Part shown: positions 36,401-46,510 of the stretch, one piece after another
Layout of the letters: the number at the start of each line of letters is the position of its first letter
How positions within the stretch are numbered: position 1 is the first letter of the stretch
Assembly: GCA_003260075.1 (NCBI GenBank)
Contig: QLIY01000063.1
Coordinates: 1-64,000, forward strand
Direction of reading: 5' to 3'
Source: Phallusia mammillata
Lineage: Eukaryota > Chordata > Ascidiacea > Phlebobranchia > Ascidiidae
DNA: 64,000 bases
Program-made: the position numbers and the translations under genes
Notes under the pieces: generated by a model
What the model was told of the DNA's origin: nothing
What the model saw: only the letters and a program-made list of their open reading frames with translations
The model's database searches: none

Positions 36401-38017
36401 TGATGACGACGAATCAACAACTAATGATAGGTAAAGCCAGCGTATGGTGAGTAGCCTATCTAAAATTTTTAGCTAATATGTATCCTTTTGTAACAGCGAT
36501 GGAACTAAACAAAAGAAATTGCCCGATTATATTCGGCGACAAATGAAACCACCAAAACCAGCACCAGACTTCAAGCCACAAGTTCAATGGCTTCACGTAA
36601 GTCGATGTTTTACCACTTTAAAACGTTTCTGACTGCAAAAAAATAAGTTTGATATTTCACAATTTCAGGATAAACTGCGACTGAAAGGAAAACAACCTTC
36701 AGGAATGTGAGTAAACTATTTGTTTTCTAACATGTTTTTCTGTAAACCGTGACTTGGTATACGCCTTGCATAGATTGTAGAGTGATCATAGACAGCACAA
36801 TTTATGAAAAACTTGAAATGTTATTTATTAAACTGTTGCTGCCAGGCATAGAGTATAAACGAGTATTGCTCTTCCAGCAGTTTTATTATAAATAATCGAC
36901 GTTTCGTAGTCCCATACAACTGATACAAGACGCCTTCATCAGGATAATGCCATATCTTGCAAGACAAATGAAATGTCGTATGTTTAATATAACTTGAATT
37001 TCCTAAAAATGTATGAGAATTATTTCAGCACAAACCCTGGCAACACATTGAAGGTCGCAGCAGCTGCTTATCCATGTCAGCGTATCGAGATCGAGGGTCC
37101 TGTGTCAGCCACCATCGTGCATGCGCAATACAACACTCCAGTTGGAATGTACAGCGCCAATCAGATTGTCAACACACTCGTCAACACAGCTGCCGCTAGA
37201 GGTGCTGATGTGCCAGACCCAGCAGCTTTCGGGTTGGTTGAATTTTTTGTACATTAGGGCAGTGGTTCTTAATCTTTTTCCTTGCTGCACCTCTTTCAAA
37301 TCACCAACCAAATTTCGCACCCACTTCTGTAATGTCTTAAATAACAAAACCATTGTAATTTAATTTTTATACAAGTAATCCCCGCACCCCCTAGGAACAG
37401 TTCTCGCACCCCTTGGGGGTGCGTGCAACCCTGGCTAAGAACCCCTGCTCTTGGGCTTTGGCCACTGTTTTAGACAATCTGCATTTGGACACGTTCTTAC
37501 TTTTTAGCGTTTGTGGAGAAATCAATTAGTGATAACTCATAACTTTCTTGGTTAAGTTGTTATATTCATATTTTTAAAACTTGAAAAGTGAATATCTTGG
37601 ACGACTTGATCACTGAAAAAATAACGCCATTTGTTTGTATTTTTTTTTAAATACCATTTAATTTTAGTCAGTGCTAGTATAAAATAATCCTTTTAGCATA
37701 AACAATTTTCACCTAAATCATAATTTGTTCTGCCTATAATCTCCCATTTTTAAGTGTACTTGGCTTGTTTGTCAGCAAAATGCAGCCCAAAAAACTAATT
37801 ACAGAGTTTGTTAGAATTGCATCACCTTCGAGCCCTAACTAATACAAAACGATGTTCCCAATTTAGCGATCAAAACGTACCAGTGGATAAAGGCACTGCT
37901 GTCTACAAGCTGGTGCACAAGGAAGAACGGTCATCACCAGCTCCAGCACAATCGCGATCTATTCAGATTCTCGATGCACTGCTTGATTACGACGAAGACG
38001 CAATGCATCACTTTTAG
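33464..38017 (+). CDS. PDZ plus ZM-motif protein of the ALP/Enigma/ZASP family, without LIM domains, 370 aa
   Basis: Z-disc or actin-associated scaffold family that binds alpha-actinin. Exons: 33464-33556, 34149-34300, 35076-35147, 35243-35281, 35384-35407, 36191-36430, 36497-36596, 36669-36706, 37029-37232, 37867-38017. The PDZ domain fills residues 1-82, with the carboxylate-binding loop PWGFRLSGG and end LTLHMTLLR. A Ser/Pro linker follows (PKSPSLLPPVTRSPSP, PPPAPKPRT), then the ZM motif IVHAQYNTPVGMYS near residues 282-295. The tail TAVYKLVHKEE...SRSIQILDALL matches the conserved PVYK...S.SFRIL block of PDLIM/LDB3 proteins. No LIM zinc-binding pattern is found before the facing gene. Exon 9 uses a weak donor (GTTGGT). 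An alternative terminal exon lies at 35561-35810. Confidence 0.93.
33838..34165. repeat. Direct duplication split by poly-G over the PDZ exon 2 acceptor
   Basis: About 155 bp from TTCTAAATTTTGTAAT to the exon-2 start GTGACACCTGGCGGTA occurs twice, separated by a G run at about 33996-34005. The copies differ slightly (TGCATG versus TGTATG, CCTGCATG versus CAGCTGCATG). Only the second copy leads into full exon 2. Confidence 0.8.
35561..35810 (+). CDS. Alternative terminal exon of the PDZ/ZM gene (PDZ-only isoform, about 209 aa)
   Basis: The acceptor TTAAATATAG is followed by a frame that continues exon 5 in phase (RSPKDVFINVTSP...) for 83 residues to a TGA. There is no usable in-phase donor to exon 36191. 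The tail is strongly basic (KVGRRSKGKTKRGDARDSREKR). It would give a short isoform with the PDZ domain but no ZM motif. Use of this exon is inferred from sequence only. Confidence 0.65.
36831..36945 (-). repeat. Dispersed-repeat fragment related to 10731-10890
   Basis: In PDZ/ZM intron 8. It shares GCTGCCAGGCATA, GAGTATTGCTCTTCCAGC, CGACGTTTCG and CGCCTTCATCAGG with the elongase-intron repeat, in the same order and spacing. On minus it reads CTGATGA...GAAACGTCG. Confidence 0.6.
37260..37447. mobile_element. hAT-type MITE, 188 bp, in PDZ/ZM intron 9
   Basis: Ends CAGTGGTTCTTAATC and GGCTAAGAACCCCTG are an imperfect inverted repeat of the common CAGTGGTTCTTAA hAT terminus. The flanks CATTAGGG and CTCTTGGG agree at 5 of 8 positions, so any target duplication is decayed. 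It starts 27 bases after the weak exon donor. Confidence 0.7.
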
Positions 38018-39061
38018 CTTTGTGTCTAATCGAACGTTTTTTAATGACGCCTGCTCGATTTCGTGTGCTTTGCCTGCTTTATTTGCCGTGTACAGTAACA
38101 GATGTATATTTCGGCGGTTTTCCTAAAAAGATGCAAATAAATTACCCGAACTCACGTTGTATTATGCCACTGGTTTACAAATTACACTTAGGGATCAAAT
38201 CGTCCCACTATAAAGCGCAAGAGAGCCACCGATTTTGTCATGTTTAATTTAACCAGAATTTCAGTCACGTAAAAACATAAACCAGACACGTCGACCCAAA
38301 TGCGGTCTTTGCAGCTGCAGTTCAGACAAAAGGAAAGTCATATATTTAGCTGACGCAATGATAGCCTGACTATTATTTTTTTCAAGCCAACCTTGTTTAA
38401 ATTTGCTTTGTAGTGTTGGTTTTTCGACCTTTTGTTTCCACCAAGCGTTTGTAATACGAGAACCTGCTTTGGACTAAGTTTTTAAACTGACATTATGGAT
38501 ATTTGCATTAGACCTCAGTAGCAGGATGTCGGTTGCTTGCATAGTAATATGCCAAGTAGGTATTGGTTTCATTGCCTGTAGAGAAGCATTAATGCTAGAT
38601 TTCAGCAAAAAATGATTTGTTGTGTTTGATTTGCATGCGTGAAAAAAATGATTTGTTGTGATTGATTTGCGTGCGTGAAAAATGTATGAAAAATGTAAAA
38701 ACGTATTTACTGTATGCATTATGGGCCCCGCGACTGCCTGAAAGGCTTATTGTTCATGTCTAACAAATTGATGTTGCTACGTCTGGCAAGTAGATGCTGA
38801 CAGAGGCAATCCAGTCACAAAGCTTTCTTGCTATCTCAGCTACGGCATGCAAGACGTTATTTCAGAAAAGCACCTCTTGTGCAGTATGTTGAGATACAGG
38901 CTTTGGCCTACAAAGACTGTACTACGAGTTGGGCTGCAGTATTTCTACAACGTTTTCTACACTTGCTTTTGGCGCTGGCGTCTAGATCAAGTACTGTATG
39001 TTGCAAATAAGTAATTGTTTAATTTACGACGGCTATGTCCACGAACCACAGGCTCAGTTTA

Positions 39062-39237
39062 GAAATGAAAAGCGTTTTTTGAGTACCAATGTCGCTTATG
39101 TAAATTGTCGTGGAAAATTAGCCGCATGTATACCGAAATGTCCTTGGGGGGGGGGGAAAAAGCGTTTTTTGAGTACCAATGTCGCTTGTGTAAATTGTCG
39201 TGGAAAATTAGCCGCATGTATACCGAAATGTCCTTGA
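39062..39237. repeat. Direct duplication split by poly-G
   Basis: AAAAGCGTTTTTTGAGTACC through ACCGAAATGTCCTTG (about 78 bp) is present on both sides of a run of about 11 G (39146-39156), with one or two differences. Confidence 0.85.
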
Positions 39238-39333
39238 CAGTTCTGGGAAATTTAGCAACGTGTTGTGGCAAACCAAAAGCGGACGTACTCGATCAACATT
39301 TTTTTCCTGCATGTGTGTATACGGCAGCAGTCT

Positions 39334-39391
<58 letters not shown>
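39334..39391. repeat. Poly-G run of 58 bases
   Basis: Error-free homopolymer in intergenic sequence, not flanked by an obvious duplication. Confidence 0.9.
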
Positions 39392-39392
<1 letters not shown>

Positions 39393-39666
39393 ATTTAGGC
39401 TAAAGTTAAGCTGTAAAGCAGTATAATGTGGCACAGGTAGAGGAGGTATGAAGACATAAAAAAGAAGCCTATTCGAATCGGTTTGCAATTTAGCCAGATC
39501 AAGTTTATAGTTTTTATTTTAACAACGTAAATATAATTTAAACGTACCAAAAATAATTGCAATCAGAAACAAACTAACGAAATTTGCACATACGAAACAG
39601 AAACTAAGAAATGAAAACCGACTAAGGGCAAACCAACAAACCTGGTAAAACGCAACTCATACTAGT

Positions 39667-42654
39667 TTACTTGTACGGGGTGTAGCGAGGATGGAGAGGT
39701 GATACCCGGTGCTTTCGTGAGAGTCCTATTCGACGTGGCCGCACGCAAGTTCGAAGCGGCTGTAACCTTTCCAAACGTTCTGCCCCTAAAAATGTTTCGA
39801 GACTTAAATGGTTTAAGACAAAAACTTACATATTAACAGACTGCCAACAACCTAAACATAATGTATAAGGTATTTTATTTTATGGGCTCAAGCTATTCGT
39901 TTTCTTGGCAACACAGCGCTGCTTTTTTACAAAATCACTGCAAACGTTGATAGTGTTGATAAGGAAGTACAGTAAACCTCGCTTAATCTGGACCCGTTTG
40001 GACCAAAAAATGTTTCCCGGTTATATGAAGATCCGGTGTATACGAAGTCGATTAGTTAAAGCCTTATCACTTTACACATCTTTTGAACCTCAAGTTTTGT
40101 CCGAATTATGCAAAGATCAGGGTTTACCGAATCCGGTTTTAACGAGGTTTATTGTACCCATCATAGGTTATTTTGAACTTACTTGCGTTTTGCATCTTTG
40201 ACGAATAGAATTTGTCGTAGAAACTGTCAATAGAAAACAATGATAAATGGTTTTAAAAAATGTAACAACAGAACGAAACACCACTAGATGCAACTTGCTT
40301 GTCCAACATAAACAATAAATGTCTTGTTTACCTGTTCGTCTCTGTTTCATACTCCATGTCACTTGTGTCACATAGAATTTCCTTTTGCATTTTGACATGT
40401 TGTTTGTTATTACATGGGTGCATAGATTCATCGTCACTATCCTGGGTTGATGTTAGTTCACAATCTTTCGTCACAGGGACTTCTTGATCCAAATCCCGAT
40501 TCTGGAATTGGCTAAGCACGTCTGATACAGTGAGTGTTTGATTTACCTTCGCGCTTGGCAATGTTGTGACAGAGTCTAGGTCGTAAAAAATCTGGCCATC
40601 GTCCTCTTCACAATTTGTTGGTACAGACACATTTTGCACACTTTTTTCGGCGTTGTCCGTCATTGGAAAGTTAGCATCAGGACGACATTGGTTTGATATG
40701 CTACCGTTTAAATCCTCTTCGGCATTCGTGTGATTAGAGCAACGTTCTTCATTATATATTGGCACGTTACTCACACTGCAAGGTGTGACATGTGGGCTAT
40801 CAACAAGTTGATGAGACAAAGAAGTGTTCTGTATGTTGTTTTCCACTTCAGGAACAAATCGGTCATTGGCCTGGCTCCCTTGGGTCCCGCTGTACTGGTT
40901 AACCATTGTTTTGTCGCAGAGTAAATCACTAGCCGGAACAACACGAGTAAAAAAATCATCAGCATTTGTTTGTGATATTGCATCCTTTGACAAAATGTTT
41001 CCGCAGTCGTGTTGGTTGTTTGGTATTTGTGAACTGTCGAACAGTTGAGGCGTGCTTGTCGCGCTAGAAACATACTCGTTTCCTCCCTGTAAGTGGGAGT
41101 TGATTGATGGATCGTTGTCAGGCGTTGGGGTAGGGGTTGGTAATGAGCGCTCTGGAATTTCATTTTGGCAGTTTGGAAATTTTCCAGCGATAGCGTAAGC
41201 GTCTGCGAAAGTATGGCTATTTGTTTTGCAACCACACCTAAATTAAATAGCTACCTGCACTTTCTTTCCATGCGTACGGCTTCCAGCTCATGACGGTGGA
41301 GTTGTTTGTTATGTCGGTGGGCCTGAAGTAAACAAACGGTTGCAAGCTTTTATGTACAAATAGCATACAATTTTTTCTACTCGTACCGTAAAATGATTTG
41401 ACCCGAAGCGGTGTTGATAAGAGTTGATGTTTGCCGTTTTTCAGTCGGTAACTCCATCTCGTTTGGAGAGCTCTTTTCTAAATCACGAAGCGAGATACAT
41501 TCCGATTTACATTTTAAGAAATCGACGTTGTTGACAGGGTCAGCATTGTGGCAAGATGGACTCCGAGTGCCTGAAACAAACTGCAACCAAGGGTCAGCTT
41601 CAGCTTTTAATTTAGGCGATAAGCCTTGCGGTGGACAGTCTTGTTTAGAGCTTGCCAATATATCGCCACCCTGAAAAATGTCGGAGCTTGGAGTTGGGCT
41701 ATCATTTTCTGAGAGTATGTGCATTGGACACGCGTTTTCTTCTCTAGAAGAGCTACTGCATGGCGGACTTATTTTACTTGGCAATTGATCAGCAATCTTG
41801 TTACATTCTGTAGGATCAGATATATTTTGATCCGGCCATTGTTTGGAAGTACCGTTTTCAGTTGAGCTTGTTTGGATTTCAATTGCTTTGAAGTTACAAA
41901 TGCGGTCAAGCATGTCTTCCATCAGAAATGTCACTTCATTGTTGACTTGCAACCATGAAAACTGCTCACTTTTCGTTTTGTAAGCAGGCAACAGCTTGTC
42001 TGTTTGACTGAATTTTGAAGAACATGTTTGAATCGGGCTGCTGGATTTGCAGGTAACCATGGTTGAAGAGACCAGTTCACTGACAATTTCAGCTACAGTA
42101 TTTTCTAATGTCAAATCAAAGTTTTGCTGACACCCTGGTAAACTGAACACATCACCAACAGAGCAAAAATGGGCAGTTTCGCACTTGTCGTCCGTTCGTG
42201 TTTTAGGGGCAGCTGGTAAACATAGCGCATCATCAACAGTTTTCGTTTTACAATAATCCAAACTTCTGACAGCCACTTGGGAGACAATACTGTTTAAAAG
42301 CGCAGAAATTTCCTGAAACTGGCTTCCGAAACCAGGCGCAACATCGCTTACCATTGTCCTTGGTATTGAAGTGGCAATTTTACGGTCCGTTACAGGCTTT
42401 TGATATAGATCTTAGCTTGCACAGTCATAAGTCAACCACTCACCAGGAGGCAGGAATGTACACAGCACAGCTGAACCCTTTCATGTGTGATAGCTATAAC
42501 AATAGTTTAGAAAATACATTGTGACGTCACAAGCCTCAGAGAGTGATTTGTTGTGACTTACCGCCAGCAGACCTGATTCAGCGCACGACCAACTTCCTGA
42601 TGTATAACAGCAAGCGGGTGCAGCTGCAGGTGGAATTAGGCAGATGCTGGACAT
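39667..42654 (-). CDS. Large acidic, serine-rich protein (726 aa) with a basic C-terminal GLSR...PLHP tail; tentative RAD51AP1-like motif
   Basis: Exons: 42562-42654, 42444-42493, 41387-42358, 40332-41237, 40183-40223, 39667-39785; total 2,181 nt with all phases consistent. It starts MSSICLIPPAAAPACC. The bulk is polar, rich in Ser, Asp, Glu and Cys, with no folded domain I recognise, and includes a helical stretch (TVAEIVSELVSS) and a possible coil near NNEVTFLMEDMLDRI. The last exon switches to strongly basic sequence, ending RIGLSRKHRVSPLHP plus eight residues. From memory, this resembles the C-terminal RAD51-binding tail of RAD51AP1 (GLSR-x-x-x-V-x-PLHP); that is family recall, not a search. 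A 68-nt cassette (41255-41322) with good splice sites lies in the third intron and would shift the frame if included. The first two exons are less certain. Confidence 0.75.
39970..40154. mobile_element. TA-flanked MITE, pogo/Tc1-mariner type, 185 bp
   Basis: The left end CAGTAAACCTCGCTTAATCTG and right end (reverse complement CAATAAACCTCGTTAAAACC) are inverted repeats bounded by TA on each side. A related copy lies at about 50150-50322. It is inside the intron between exons 40183-40223 and 39667-39785 of the acidic protein gene. Confidence 0.8.
41255..41322 (-). CDS. Possible 68-nt cassette exon in the acidic protein gene
   Basis: It has an acceptor (TTTACTTCAG) and donor (GTAGCT). Skipping it keeps the 302-codon downstream frame open. 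Including it shifts into a second frame that stays open for about 154 codons and ends at 40771. In the other phase it reads HRHNKQLHRHELEAVRMERK. Whether it is ever used cannot be decided from sequence. Confidence 0.3.
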
Positions 42655-43396
42655 TGCTGGACATTACCAGTTAATCTACAAAATAAGTTGGTTTATTGGA
42701 CTATAGACCATCAGGTCTGTGCTATCAACTTAAGTGGGTTTTTAGGTGAACATGTAAGAAACAAGTTTCGGTTTACTGTTTGCAGATACGTAGTTCACCG
42801 CATAGGACTGCAGGTTTCAGTTAGGTGCTTTGTTTACGGTTTGCTTTCATATGTAAGCACATGAAGACACTTTGTTAAGTTTGTAGGTGCAACATGAATT
42901 AAATTATAATCTAGTCATGTGCATGTATAATCATATTCATTCATAAAAAAATAGAACTTTAAATAGTTTTTGAGTACAAAAGCGATGATCAATTCAGGTT
43001 GTAGATTCAAGCAGCAAACAATGTAAACAAAAGAAACCACATAAAAGCAAAATTATTCAGAAAAACTTACCAAAGCTAAATGGCTTAGTGACATTTAAAG
43101 GCAGTGAGTAATTGTTACCGGCTTAGTTATGAATGCAGTCGTAGCGTGACGTATAACGCTGTGTGATTACTGCCGCCTATTAGTAAAACTAAGGACATGT
43201 GTTGCTTGTGAGTTTAAGCTGTTTACTAAAGGTACACGGTTAAGTTTAGTCACAAGGTTGAAATGATTTCAGTTGGAGCAGAAGTTGTAGTTGCAAAAGT
43301 AGGAATTCGAAGAAGTGTCGATAAACATTGCACGACATGCAATTTGTGCAGATCTGTCACTTTGCTAAATGTCCCGTACTATCCGTACCCGTAAAA

Positions 43397-43710
43397 CAAG
43401 CTCATTATTTAATAATGAAAATAACGCGGCCCAAATAGACCTGTAACGCGACCTGCTTTATTGTTCAGACGTTTTGGCAAATGCTCATGCCATCATAAGG
43501 ATNNNNNNNNNNNNNNNNNNNNNNNNNNNNNNNNNNNNNNNNNNNNNNNNNNNNNNNNNNNNNNNNNNNNNNNNNNNNNNNACGAATATATGTCCGAGCT
43601 CATGCCATCATAAGCGATATGAGCATTTGCCGAAACGTCTGAACAATAAAGCATGTCGCTTTTTACGTATTTTTGTGCCGTTATTTTCATTATTAAACTT
43701 ATGACTGGAT
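43397..43710. repeat. Inverted repeat interrupted by an assembly gap (N at 43503-43581)
   Basis: The left arm (TTTAATAATGAAAATAACG ... TTTATTGTTCAGACGTTTTG, GCAAATGCTCAT) reappears on the right as its reverse complement (GAGCATTTGCCGAAACGTCT, GAACAATAAAGC, CGTTATTTTCATTATTAAA). The arms are about 100 bp with scattered differences. A short AAAGCTCATTATT or CAAGCTCATTATT occurs outside both arms. This fits a fold-back or long-TIR element whose centre failed to assemble. Confidence 0.75.
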
Positions 43711-43768
43711 CCGTATATAGTGTTCCAAAGCTCATTATTAATTTGTAAGAACTTAAGCGGTTTTACAG

Positions 43769-44007
43769 CTGGATTTCAGTTTTTACAAGAATCGAACAAC
43801 GTGGCAGCGCCTTCCACACGGGCAGACCATTCATCTACGGATTTAATATCATCGCCACAAACGCTATCAAGTTACACAAATAGAATTGTACAATGCGACG
43901 AGAACCGAATCTCTCTTGGTGACAAACCTCTGGTGATTTGCTTTTTGCCCGCAATGAGTCCTCGCCTTTTTTACGACGTGTTCTCTTGTTTGCACACTGA
44001 CTGGCTT
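43769..44007 (+). CDS. Candidate exon of unknown gene
   Basis: Bounded by CGGTTTTACAG and the donor GTGAGTAG, with one frame open throughout (239 nt). It includes SSYTNRIVQCDENRISLGD and a hydrophobic patch PLVICFLPAM. No similarity recognised and no partner exon identified. It may be a 5' exon of the fucosyltransferase transcript or belong to a gene lost in the gap. Confidence 0.3.
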
Positions 44008-44346
44008 GTGAGTAGCTGCTAACCGTCAGGTATTTGTCCAAACCTGTGGCTGGAGTCAGATATCTGCTGTATGAGAGACCTAGGGAAAGTATCTTCAGTT
44101 TTAATGCTAAATTTTCGAGTTAGCTAGTTGTTGTTGTTGTTGGAGGGTCGATTTGAAATGCGTTTACTGCTTTTATGAGTATTTTTAGATTAAATAACAA
44201 TTAACAAGTACAATTACACATTCCAGGGTCCATTTTTTAGACCAGGATTGACAACTTTATAGTTACTGTCTATCATGTTATGATAATCGTCAGTTGCCTT
44301 AATTACCGTTTGTAGGATATTCTTATTGTGGTACCGTACTGTCATC

Positions 44347-46510
44347 ATGAAAAAAAAGATTGCACGACTTGCATCCCGACTGTTTGTGGCAGGATTACTA
44401 GTAGCTGGTGTACTGTTCTTGCAGAGACCATATCGCAATCGCAACGAAAAGCTAATCGTGGACCCTGACTCAGAGCTTGCCGTACATTCCCCAGCTGTAA
44501 TAAACATTCGTTCGCCGTTATTAACTTCTACGCTGGGACCGCCAAACATTTCTGACTTTACATTTGACGAGGCTGATATGCTGGACGAACATGGTAAGCC
44601 GTACACTATAGTGATATGGAAGAACATCAACGGCAAACCTGGTTATATGGCCAACCCACAGGAATGTTTGGGCAACGTGCGATGCGATGTCACATACGAC
44701 AAATCGAACATGGACAAGGTTCACGCTGTAGTATTCCCTTTCGATGGTCTCTCGAGTTCCGGTTTACCACAAAACAGGTACATGTAAACAAAAACATACT
44801 GCGCGCAATGAAATAATTTCAGTATGCCTTTGCTCAGTTTGTTATGTAAAGCAAAAAGCAAACGTTTTGTTGCCCAGTAGAAAATAACCGGTTTTTTACC
44901 TCTCGTTATAACCCTCAATGACGATCCAGGGTGGCACCAAACCCCATATTACGGATTTTAGAAGCAGATCGTTGAAAATAACAGACACGTCCCAATTACC
45001 CACGCCTTTTCATATTAACGGGCGTCACAGTGCTACTGGACAAGGGGTAGACCGGGCCTTACTGACACAACTGACACGCTTGACCAGATCACCCGCATTC
45101 CTGCTATGCTCTACTGGACGCATGTTTGACGTGCAATCAGTGTCGAGCGAGAGAACTTTGCTGACATTTGAGGTTTTCTCCAAACCCTATTCCAATGCCC
45201 TTTTCCATGTTTACATAAAACTGTTTTAAAAAAGTTTTGTAGTACTGCAGTAGTGTACCACAAAACCGAATTAAGGATGAGATGAATGCATTCTGCAACA
45301 TTAAATGATGCCTTTTGTTGTTGTCGTTTTTAGGCAGCCGTGGCAGCTTTTTGCTTGGTGGAGTTTAGAAAGTCCATTGCACAGTAGTGGTGGTGGGAGT
45401 AGCACATGGAACAACTTTTTCAATCTTACGTTTCATTACCGAACGGATGCTGATGTGTACGCACCTTACGGCAGCATTAATCTTATACTGCGTGAGCTGA
45501 AGAAAGCCGGTGAGACCGAATTGGAGGATTTACTACAAAGAAAGCGCGGTTCGGACAAGATTGCTGCCTGGGCTGTTAGCAACTGTTACCAACCTCGCAT
45601 GAGCTACGCAAAGAGTTTAATGGATGCCGGATTACAGGTATATATTGAACTCTTTAGAATAACCTACGTAGTTTTTATTAAAACCTTACGTTGTTTTCAT
45701 CTACCTGGTACTGCCTTTCCCCTAAGTTGTCATTTTATGCTTCATAAAGGCGCAGTCATGTTTACCTGTGGAAAATGCAATGTTTACATGGTCAACATTC
45801 GATGACTGGTACAACAAATAAAGTCAAGACAGTTAAAGTCAATCATGGAACAGGCGTTTCATCACACAATTTCATATTATATACGACTGCTCTGTTGAAA
45901 TGTGAATGAAAAAACTTTGAATCGGGCGTCTTTGTTCCTTTACCTAAATAAACATCTTTTTGTGTCAAAGGTCGACACCTTCGGCGGTTGCTTCGGAGGC
46001 AAACAACTGGCTGGTAACCGTTACTCCTTGGAGTTCTACAAAGCACTGGGGGAATACAAATTCTATTTCTCGTTTGAAAACTCCATTGGATGCAAGGATT
46101 ACTTTACTGAGAAATTTTGGTTTAATGGACTGCGTTCGGGAGCGGTGCCGATCGTGTGGGGACCACGGAAAAAGGACATTCTAAAAGTGGCGCCTACCAA
46201 GTCATTTATCCATAGTCAAGACTTTGATTCACCTGCCAAAATGGTAGAGTATCTAAACTACCTAGTGAAGAACGAGACTGCTTACGCTGAATATTTACAA
46301 TGGCGTACGTGGAATAAGTATCCGGAGCGCATTGAAACCAGGCTACGTATGGAGAACCGCGAAAATGACCTTCGCAGTTTCTGCAAGTTATGTAGCCTTG
46401 TTCAAATGCACGGCCGCGCTCGCAAAAAGGGTTTGTCGATGCCCCATAAAGTCATACCGAGCCTTCACGAAGCCTGGCAAGGCGCAGAAAAGGGCTTATG
46501 TCATCACTAA
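44347..46510 (+). CDS. Alpha-1,3-fucosyltransferase, GT10 family, 424 aa
   Basis: Golgi type II glycosyltransferase that transfers fucose from GDP-fucose to N-acetyllactosamine-type acceptors. Exons 44347-44777, 45334-45637, 45971-46510. The ATG at 44347 gives a short basic cytoplasmic tail (MKKKIARLASR) and a signal-anchor (LFVAGLLVAGVLFL). The stem has a sequon (NIS). Domain landmarks are PWQLFAWWSLESP, FNLTFHYRTDADVYAPYG (typical acceptor-domain region) and the GDP-fucose motif FSFENSIGCKDYFTEKFW near residues 279-296, followed by LRSGAVPIVWG. A cysteine-containing C-terminal stretch (FCKLCSL) ends the catalytic domain, and a 45-residue basic tail follows. Length and domain order match animal FUT3-7/9-type enzymes; I cannot assign the exact subfamily. 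A likely 5' UTR intron ends at TTTGTAG before the start codon. Confidence 0.95.

Larger units (their letters stand above)
38018..39666. other. Convergent intergenic region with a poly-G-split duplication and a long poly-G
   Basis: Contains the 3' UTR of the PDZ/ZM gene, a duplication at 39062-39235 and a 58-base poly-G. No gene was recognised. Confidence 0.6.
42655..44346. other. Divergent intergenic region with a gap-split inverted repeat
   Basis: Separates the acidic protein gene (minus) and the fucosyltransferase (plus). Contains a 79-base assembly gap, an inverted repeat around it, and one exon-like stretch at 43769-44007. Confidence 0.55.

Noticed and set aside
40771-41235. Separate 154-codon minus-strand gene
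   Set aside because: It begins at GTG and overlaps the better-supported 302-codon frame; kept only as a possible cassette-exon product.
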